Positions 15,377 to 20,381 of a stretch of DNA of 20,381 nucleotides are shown piece by piece. The notes below the pieces were generated by a model. It was given only the letters and a program-made list of their open reading frames with translations, had not been told where the DNA came from and did no database searches. Source of the DNA: a virus; IMG/VR virus record IMGVR_UViG_3300032029_000038, positions 1-20,381 of that record; one strand, given 5' to 3'. The stretch's first letter is position 1; each line of letters starts with the position of its first letter. The translations under genes and the position numbers were made by a program.

Positions 15377-16603
15377 TCATTTTCCTAAATACTCCCTCAG
15401 CCATTGCATGAATTCTTTATCGCCACCTTCGTCCATCCATTGATAGTAAAGGTAATATTCGTTATCCCTAAGCCACCTCGTGACCGGCTCGGAAAATCCT
15501 TTTATATAATCAATGAACTCCGCTCTGATTTTACCTGTTATCTCCTTGAATTCACCTTGAGTAGCTGCGACTTCTCCGGTGTGTTGTATATTTCTTTTCT
15601 CATAATCCTCAAGTTTTTTAGAATAGCCCTGTTCCAAACCCTGAAATTCTGTCTTCCTCTGGTTGATATAATCTTGAAACACTTTTAACGACTCATTGCC
15701 TGTATAGCCTTGCACTTCGTTAAAAAGGGGGAGTTCCGTAAAAACCATCCCTAGACCTACCATCTCGTTTGCCTGATTTAAGATAGATTCTGCCTTGACT
15801 GATGTCATAAGCGGTGATAATATTTCAGTAATTCTATCTATAAGGCGGGTTTTACTTTGCTCGTAGACTTCGCCCGACATCTGGGTAGTTTGATAAAGTT
15901 TCTCCAATTTAGCCATTGAAGTTTCATAGTCAGTCCGGGCTTCCTCAATATCCATGTAGTCTTTCTTAACCGCATCTCTTAGATAATCAGAGAGTTGAGC
16001 CTGATAAAGTTGATAAGAAGGCTGCATATCTTCAAACTTAGGCTCTGTCCATTGCGGAACTTCTAACTTCTCTCTCTCTGGATAATACTCGGCCAAAAGC
16101 TCATCGCTTGCAGGAAACCCCCCTGTTAATCCAGAACTTGGGTTTCCGTAATAATGTCCTGCGTTGACATAGGGTTGAGATAATTCAGGATTGTTAGTGC
16201 GAAAAATAGGATTCCCCTCTTCATCTGTGATAAGTAAGGCCTCTTCAGGTACTAAACCACCTTGTCCCGGCCCGTAAGCTGTAATGTTTTGGTAAGGACG
16301 ATAATCTTGAAAAGTTAGGCCACCCCATCCCATTTTACCCATTGTTGATTCAGGGCTATAATGGAACTCACCTGTATCTTCTCCGCTTCTCCACTGTTGA
16401 GCCTCTTGTGCAGTCGGTGCTCTCATATTTTGCTGAACGAAATCCAGTATCCAATGCTCCTCTTCCTGAGTAGACGGCGCCCCGCTATAACCAAAAGATG
16501 GCTCATAATACCATCCCTTTCTTTCAAGATTAGCCCTCTCCTCACTTGATGCTCCCTTTGTGGCTTCATTATGAAGTTTTATAAAGTCGCGATAATCAGG
16601 CAT
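15377..16603 (-). CDS. Unknown virion-associated protein, 408 aa, next to portal
   Basis: The gene starts two bases after the portal stop. The protein is acidic and rich in Tyr, Gln, Glu and Gly. Residues 1-200 are mostly loop-like with little predicted regular structure (YYEPSFGYSGAPSTQEEEHW, YQNITAYGPGQGG). About 205-300 is helical (AVKKDYMDIEEARTDYETSM, KLEKLYQTTQMSGEVYEQSK) and 310-400 contains further helices ending in GDKEFMQWLREYLGK. There is no signal peptide, transmembrane segment or catalytic motif. Genes directly after portal often encode head morphogenesis, protease or minor capsid proteins, but no Mu-F-like or protease signature is seen. The TGA stop is followed by an open frame encoding a zinc-ribbon-like segment, so readthrough could add about 51 residues. 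The family is unknown. Confidence 0.7.
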   Translation of the reverse strand: MPDYRDFIKLHNEATKGASSEERANLERKGWYYEPSFGYSGAPSTQEEEHWILDFVQQNMRAPTAQEAQQWRSGEDTGEFHYSPESTMGKMGWGGLTFQDYRPYQNITAYGPGQGGLVPEEALLITDEEGNPIFRTNNPELSQPYVNAGHYYGNPSSGLTGGFPASDELLAEYYPEREKLEVPQWTEPKFEDMQPSYQLYQAQLSDYLRDAVKKDYMDIEEARTDYETSMAKLEKLYQTTQMSGEVYEQSKTRLIDRITEILSPLMTSVKAESILNQANEMVGLGMVFTELPLFNEVQGYTGNESLKVFQDYINQRKTEFQGLEQGYSKKLEDYEKRNIQHTGEVAATQGEFKEITGKIRAEFIDYIKGFSEPVTRWLRDNEYYLYYQWMDEGGDKEFMQWLREYLGK

Positions 16604-16605
16604 AC

Positions 16606-18360
16606 TTAACCTCTCGCTCTAACCTCTTCACGCACATTGGCAGGCACTTTCGTGTTTCTCATAGCTCCATTAGTTGATGAGGGTGGCATTGCTCTCGGAA
16701 CACCAGATATCCCTGGCTGATTCCCTGCTTGGGGAGTTTGCACCATAGACATAACCTCTTGAATGAGTATATTCGCTTTTATTCTGCTTAAAGTCGCTTT
16801 TGCTGAATTATCCGTCCCGGCATCCTTTATCAAGGCTATGGCCGCACTAAGTTTGGCTAACCTTTCATCACCTTCAAGCATTTCCATAGATATAAGCTCT
16901 TCCTCATGGTCGGGGTCTTTCACCAATTGGCATTCATCTCTCCCAGTCCTCCGTGACCATGCACCTGATTGCACACCCTGGGCAAATATACCCATTAACA
17001 TATTTTTATCTCTCAATATGTCGGGTATAAGCCGGCAAGAAAAGGGAAGGTCAGTTATCATATTGTCCGGCTTGGCTTTAACCTTATATCGTTTTGAACC
17101 CGATGCCTCGAACTCTACCGGAGAATATTCACCACCCTTATATTGACTCACGATTTCCGAGGCTACCCACTCATAGTCACGCTCCAATGCCAGTTGGAAG
17201 GGCTTTAACTTGCTCATGGTCATGTGGGCAATGATTTCCGTTCCCTGCGCCGTCTCAGGATATGGAGCTAGACCTAAGACTAGCTCGCCTACACCGCCTA
17301 TAGAGAGTAAACGCTGCGTTAATACTGTCATCTTATCAATATTATCACCATTCCCTACGAGCTCGAGAGGCTCTATGTCTTGGCCTTTCCCTGCGTCTAA
17401 CGGAATATTCTCCCCTTTCTTGATAGGCATGTTCATCTTCTCCGGTGGTACGGGGTCTTGCTTGCTATCGTAAATCTGCTTTAATGTATTTCTGGACTCA
17501 ATCCCCGCCCTCGTCTTACCGTAGGTAAGAAGTTCGCTTTGCAAGTCGTAAACGCCCCTGTTTGTAGCAAAACAGCTTTCACCTACATACTTGATACTAT
17601 TGGTTATTTCCCCGTTTATTAAGGGTGAGAAGTTACCGGGCTTTATTCTTACAGGAATATAATCTAAGCCTATCCCATCCGGCTCTTCTACCCAATCTTT
17701 ATCGATAAAGACACCCTCTTCCGCTTCTTCCCCCGGGGAAGAACAATCAAAGACATTATAGACCTTGATAAATCCTTGAGAGTTCGGTTTAGCGTTACAG
17801 CCAGGGTATCTTAATTCAATCCCTTCTTTTGTTTCATACGAGATATAGCAGACATAGATTGGATTCTTCTTACCGTCAATCCATCGCGTGTTTCTAATAT
17901 CCCAAACAGCCCAGTCGCAAATAGTGTTTCCATCATCATCTTCATAAAGAAGTAGTCGGTCAGCCGTCCATCCCCTTACGACCTGGTAGAAGCTCTTGAG
18001 ACTATGCAGGTCCGTTTCACAAGAACTACCAGTATAAGCCTGCTTCGCCATGCGGATAAACCCGTTAGCGCAGTCCTCAGTTTCCTGCAATTTCTCCCTG
18101 CGTGGAGCATTAGCCCCTAATTGAGATAGAGATACTGATACCTCGGCAGTGGCTAGAGATGATATGAGTTTATCAGCCTCCGCTCTCGATAGGTTCGAGG
18201 TTACACTATCGAATGCCCCTTTATCATTTGTTATTTTGAACTCTTCAAGCAGATACCGCTTCAGATAATCCTCATCGAAGCGCTCTATAAGAGGGTCCAG
18301 GTACTTCTCTATATCATCTACTTTCTTCTTTTGCTCGGTAACATCATAGTCTAATGGCAT
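16606..18360 (-). CDS. Portal protein, 584 aa
   Basis: The size, the location after the large terminase and the internal pattern fit a phage portal. The N-terminal half has a helical head (EKYLDPLIERFDEDYLKRYL), a conserved-type helix around CANGFIRMAKQAY and a wing-domain core LKSFYQVVRGWTADRLLLYE leading to strands (DWAVWDIRNTRWI, NPIYVCYISYE). The second half has the crown/stem helices: GELVLGLAPYPETAQGTEII, a frequently seen portal feature, then AHMTMSKLKPFQLALERDYE and WVASEIVSQYKGG. The C-terminus is helical, then disordered and Pro/Arg-rich (TPQAGNQPGISGVPRAMPPS). Portals form the dodecameric DNA channel at one capsid vertex and the docking site for terminase. The start ATG overlaps the previous TAA (TAATG) and GGAGG lies just before. 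Confidence 0.85.
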   Translation of the reverse strand: MPLDYDVTEQKKKVDDIEKYLDPLIERFDEDYLKRYLLEEFKITNDKGAFDSVTSNLSRAEADKLISSLATAEVSVSLSQLGANAPRREKLQETEDCANGFIRMAKQAYTGSSCETDLHSLKSFYQVVRGWTADRLLLYEDDDGNTICDWAVWDIRNTRWIDGKKNPIYVCYISYETKEGIELRYPGCNAKPNSQGFIKVYNVFDCSSPGEEAEEGVFIDKDWVEEPDGIGLDYIPVRIKPGNFSPLINGEITNSIKYVGESCFATNRGVYDLQSELLTYGKTRAGIESRNTLKQIYDSKQDPVPPEKMNMPIKKGENIPLDAGKGQDIEPLELVGNGDNIDKMTVLTQRLLSIGGVGELVLGLAPYPETAQGTEIIAHMTMSKLKPFQLALERDYEWVASEIVSQYKGGEYSPVEFEASGSKRYKVKAKPDNMITDLPFSCRLIPDILRDKNMLMGIFAQGVQSGAWSRRTGRDECQLVKDPDHEEELISMEMLEGDERLAKLSAAIALIKDAGTDNSAKATLSRIKANILIQEVMSMVQTPQAGNQPGISGVPRAMPPSSTNGAMRNTKVPANVREEVRARG

Positions 18361-18497
18361 TATTTCCTCCGTGTGGGCTTAAATCCATGCTTTACAGCCT
18401 GTGCAAGCTTCTCAAAATCATCCCTGGCCTTTTCCGATTTGAACGTCTTCACCTCGCCACTTGACATCCTTAGCTTTGTTTTGCCTATCTTCGTCAT
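18360..18497 (-). CDS. Small basic protein between terminase and portal, 45 aa
   Basis: ATG 18497 to TAA 18360, which overlaps the portal ATG (TAATG). The product starts MTKIGKTKLRMSSGEVKTFK and ends AVKHGFKPTRRK; it is strongly basic, with an amphipathic helix SEKARDDFEKLAQAVKHG. The Shine-Dalgarno site AGGAGG is five bases upstream and contains the end of the large-terminase gene. Position, ribosome site and perfect fit of the gap make this a real gene too short for most gene finders. Tiny basic proteins at this place occur in other phages; they may help terminase-portal docking or bind DNA. That role is inference and no catalytic function is expected. Confidence 0.75.
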   Translation of the reverse strand: MTKIGKTKLRMSSGEVKTFKSEKARDDFEKLAQAVKHGFKPTRRK

Positions 18498-18498
18498 T

Positions 18499-19863
18499 TT
18501 ATCCTCCTGGTGAATATGGTTGGAAACTCTTTACACGCTTCTTATCCTGTGAGTCGATGGATTCTACCGGACTTATCTCACTGAGTATGTAACCCTCCGC
18601 CGACATATAGTGGAATGAGGACTCATTGTGTATCTTCTCCTGCATCATGTCTTCTTTATCTACTTCGTAGGCAAATGACATCTTCTCATCCAGTACGCCG
18701 GCTAAGTCACTGAAGTAATATACTTTGTTATGGGCATGTAGAGAGTTCACCATTACTATTCTGGCTTTTACATCGTTAGAATGACGCGGTTCGGTAAGAT
18801 GCCAACCAGCCAGTGAATAAGCCTCTCTTACGTTCTCTTCTTGAAGATTTCCACCGACCTTTCGCCTGAAGGTCTCATTTTTGCTTGACTCTTGAAAGGA
18901 TTTAACGTGCTCGGTTAGACTCGCCTTCTGCAAATATTCCCTATAGCAGTAGAGAAATCCAGTTCCCGGCTCCATTGCGTACCAGAGGGCAGCTGTATTA
19001 ACTCGCCCGAAGTCCTGACCGAAATACCTCGGCCATTCTTGAGGTAAAGCAAATCTTGGGATTATACAAGCCTCCGAGTCGAAGGCATCATAAACTAATC
19101 CTTTCAATGAAGAGAGTATCTCACCGGCTAGCTCCTGCCGACCTAAACGCGTACCTTCGTACTTCTGAATGATATGACTTAGGAATTGGGGAGCTAGATT
19201 GAACTTATTATCTAACGTATGTCCCCGTGTTACCGTAACCCTTTTGTCACCCCGGATTGAATCTTGCATCAGTTCTTTGATTATTTTTATAGGTCGCGGT
19301 GTAGTAGCCACAACACATTGAGGGCTTTTTCCAGTCCTAAGTCCCAACAAAAGGTTATCCCATGTCTGTTGAGGATATAGGAACTTCGCAAGCTCATCAA
19401 CTGCTGCTTTTGCATGTTGAGGACCCCTGAGTTGGTCTGGCTCATCACCTGAGTAGATAACAGCCTGGACACCGTTAGGCCACGTTAAACGCCTCTTGGA
19501 AGGCTCATACTCCGGCATAAACCAGGGGGGGGATATCTTTAATATAGATGAATCACCAAGCTCTACTATTGTATCTCTAACATCGGCTTTTGTCTGCCCT
19601 ACCAGAGCTATCGGTGTATAACCTTCACTAGCCCACTGCCTGACAACTTCAGACAACGCTCTCGTCTTCCCGAAACCCCTACCCGACAGAAGAAGCCATA
19701 TGAACCAATCTCCTACCGGTGGTAACTGGTTGACTCTAGCCCATTTCTCCCAGTCATAAAGTAGAGCGAGTTTCTCTTCATCACTCAGATTGTTCTGGAA
19801 CTTCGTCTTCTCTGATTCTGGCAGAGAGCATAGTAATTGCATTTTCGAGGCGTTCCCCTGCAT
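18499..19863 (-). CDS. terL: Terminase large subunit, 454 aa (Terminase_6-like)
   Basis: The N-terminal ATPase shows the Walker A variant LLLSGRGFGKT (residues 57-67), LVGQTKADVRD (motif before strand 2), Walker B KAAVDELAKF (Asp156, Glu157) preceded by DQLRGPQHA, and a coupling motif VVATTPRP (184-191). The C-terminal nuclease begins YFGQDFGRVN (Asp284 as first metal ligand). The third expected metal ligand, normally the Asp of H-x-x-D-A-x-R-Y, reads HYMSAEGY here (Ser421), a possible loss. Near-complete length for the family. The N-terminus is uncertain: ATG 19863 overlaps the small-terminase gene by 83 bases with a weak ribosome site; ATG 19842 is an alternative. The protein powers packaging at the portal. 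The stop lies inside the ribosome site of the next gene. Confidence 0.92.
   Translation of the reverse strand: MQGNASKMQLLCSLPESEKTKFQNNLSDEEKLALLYDWEKWARVNQLPPVGDWFIWLLLSGRGFGKTRALSEVVRQWASEGYTPIALVGQTKADVRDTIVELGDSSILKISPPWFMPEYEPSKRRLTWPNGVQAVIYSGDEPDQLRGPQHAKAAVDELAKFLYPQQTWDNLLLGLRTGKSPQCVVATTPRPIKIIKELMQDSIRGDKRVTVTRGHTLDNKFNLAPQFLSHIIQKYEGTRLGRQELAGEILSSLKGLVYDAFDSEACIIPRFALPQEWPRYFGQDFGRVNTAALWYAMEPGTGFLYCYREYLQKASLTEHVKSFQESSKNETFRRKVGGNLQEENVREAYSLAGWHLTEPRHSNDVKARIVMVNSLHAHNKVYYFSDLAGVLDEKMSFAYEVDKEDMMQEKIHNESSFHYMSAEGYILSEISPVESIDSQDKKRVKSFQPYSPGG
18503..18508 (-). promoter_or_regulatory. Ribosome binding site of the 45-residue gene, embedded in the terL stop
   Basis: AGGAGG five bases before ATG 18497, formed by the last codons of terL (GGA GGA TAA). 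Arrival of ribosomes at the terL stop would expose it, implying coupled expression. Confidence 0.75.
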
Positions 19864-20356
19864 TTATAACCGCCTTGTCTATATTGATATTGTTATTAAC
19901 TATCGCAGCCCCTTCGGTGTATATCTTATCCATCTTGTTTAATAGGTCTATGGCTTGAGTAGGAGAATGGAGCTTAACTTTAGTAACCAGAGCAGCCCCC
20001 GCCCCCTCTTTATCGTACTCAGTCCGGGAAGTTATCTCACTAATAGCCCTTGTGTTCGGTGATTCCTTGCCTATAGAAAGATACCCTCCGTCTGCACCCG
20101 ACTCCTGGTAGTCTATTAAGTTGCCCCTGGCTATCTCAGTTAGTATCTCCTGACGTTCTCTGAAGTCGGCTATCTTCTCGCTGGCTGCTTTATCCCTTAA
20201 TTCCTGAATGCGTGCCTGGACGTTAGCTTTTGTTAGATTTACCGAGGCAATATTCCTAATAGACCTTGCTGAATAACCGGCTATCAAAGCTGCTTCACTA
20301 GCATTACCGTATTCAAAATAATTAAGGCAGAAATTTTCTTGTTTTTGAGTAAGCAT
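19781..20356 (-). CDS. terS: Terminase small subunit, 191 aa (Terminase_2-like)
   Basis: The N-terminus MLTQKQENFCLNYFEYGNAS followed by EAALIAGYSARSIRNIASVN is the characteristic opening of Terminase_2 small subunits: a first helix, then a helix-turn-helix that binds packaging DNA (roughly residues 3-60). Then AREIL-type helices (REIQEL region, RERQEILTEIARGNLIDY), a polar middle section, and the C-terminal oligomerisation helix LHSPTQAIDLLNKMDKIYTE (roughly 126-148), the usual order. The last 30 residues are acidic. ATG 20356 has CGAGG nine bases upstream. The end overlaps the start of terL in another frame. It recognises the viral genome and delivers it to TerL; the recognition site itself (cos or pac) cannot be located here. 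Confidence 0.88.
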   Translation of the reverse strand: MLTQKQENFCLNYFEYGNASEAALIAGYSARSIRNIASVNLTKANVQARIQELRDKAASEKIADFRERQEILTEIARGNLIDYQESGADGGYLSIGKESPNTRAISEITSRTEYDKEGAGAALVTKVKLHSPTQAIDLLNKMDKIYTEGAAIVNNNINIDKAVINAGERLENAITMLSARIREDEVPEQSE

Positions 20357-20381
20357 GAGAAAAACCTCGTGATAAATATTG

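Noticed and set aside
19528-19536. C7 homopolymer in the large terminase as a slippage site or frameshift
   Set aside because: The reading frame is intact across it and encodes a normal Ser-Pro-Pro-Trp segment; no recoding context is present.

Overview
This window is a continuous stretch of a tailed double-stranded DNA phage (or prophage): the packaging, capsid and tail/adsorption genes, all on the minus strand and transcribed from right to left. The identification rests on the terminase pair, the portal, a scaffold/major-capsid pair and a run of beta-rich tail-type proteins. Strong GGAGG-type Shine-Dalgarno sites, TAATG and ATGA stop-start overlaps and almost no non-coding DNA indicate a bacterial virus with translationally coupled genes. 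The host cannot be named from the sequence. TGA, TAA and TAG are all used as stops, so the standard bacterial code fits. There are no tRNAs, CRISPR arrays, insertion sequences, integrase, lysis or replication genes, and no plus-strand gene that I believe.

Layout in transcription order. (1) 20356-16606: small terminase, large terminase, a 45-codon gene missing from a minimum-length scan, and portal. (2) 16603-10103: a block of unknown proteins between portal and scaffold: a 408-residue protein, a small zinc-ribbon-like cistron that looks frameshifted, a 136-residue protein and a giant protein of about 1550 residues. These are candidates for internal or ejected virion proteins. (3) 10071-7396: scaffold, major capsid protein and a probable capsid-surface protein. 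These are closed by a perfect 10-bp GC-rich hairpin. (4) 7347-4656: small genes including two paralogues (140 and 118 residues), two zinc-ribbon proteins, a possible virion protein and a LamG-type jelly-roll protein. (5) 4647-1: a probable neck/adaptor protein with an inserted carbohydrate-binding-like domain, a probable beta-propeller tail protein, a small PD-(D/E)XK-like protein, a 47-residue protein, and the start of a fibre-like protein that runs off the left edge.

The genes would act together to package DNA (terminase and portal), build a procapsid (scaffold, capsid, surface protein), fill or line it (block 2) and add a tail and host-recognition apparatus (blocks 4 and 5). No tape-measure protein, tail-tube protein or tail chaperone pair appears between the capsid genes and the receptor-binding-type genes. 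This suggests a short, podovirus-like tail, but the genome is incomplete here, so that is an inference. The most unusual items are the giant protein upstream of the scaffold, the zinc-ribbon cistron beginning exactly at a TGA stop, the duplicated unknown family, the repeated presence of tiny zinc-ribbon proteins among virion genes, and the nuclease-like fold in the tail module. I do not see a clearly new defence or mobility system.
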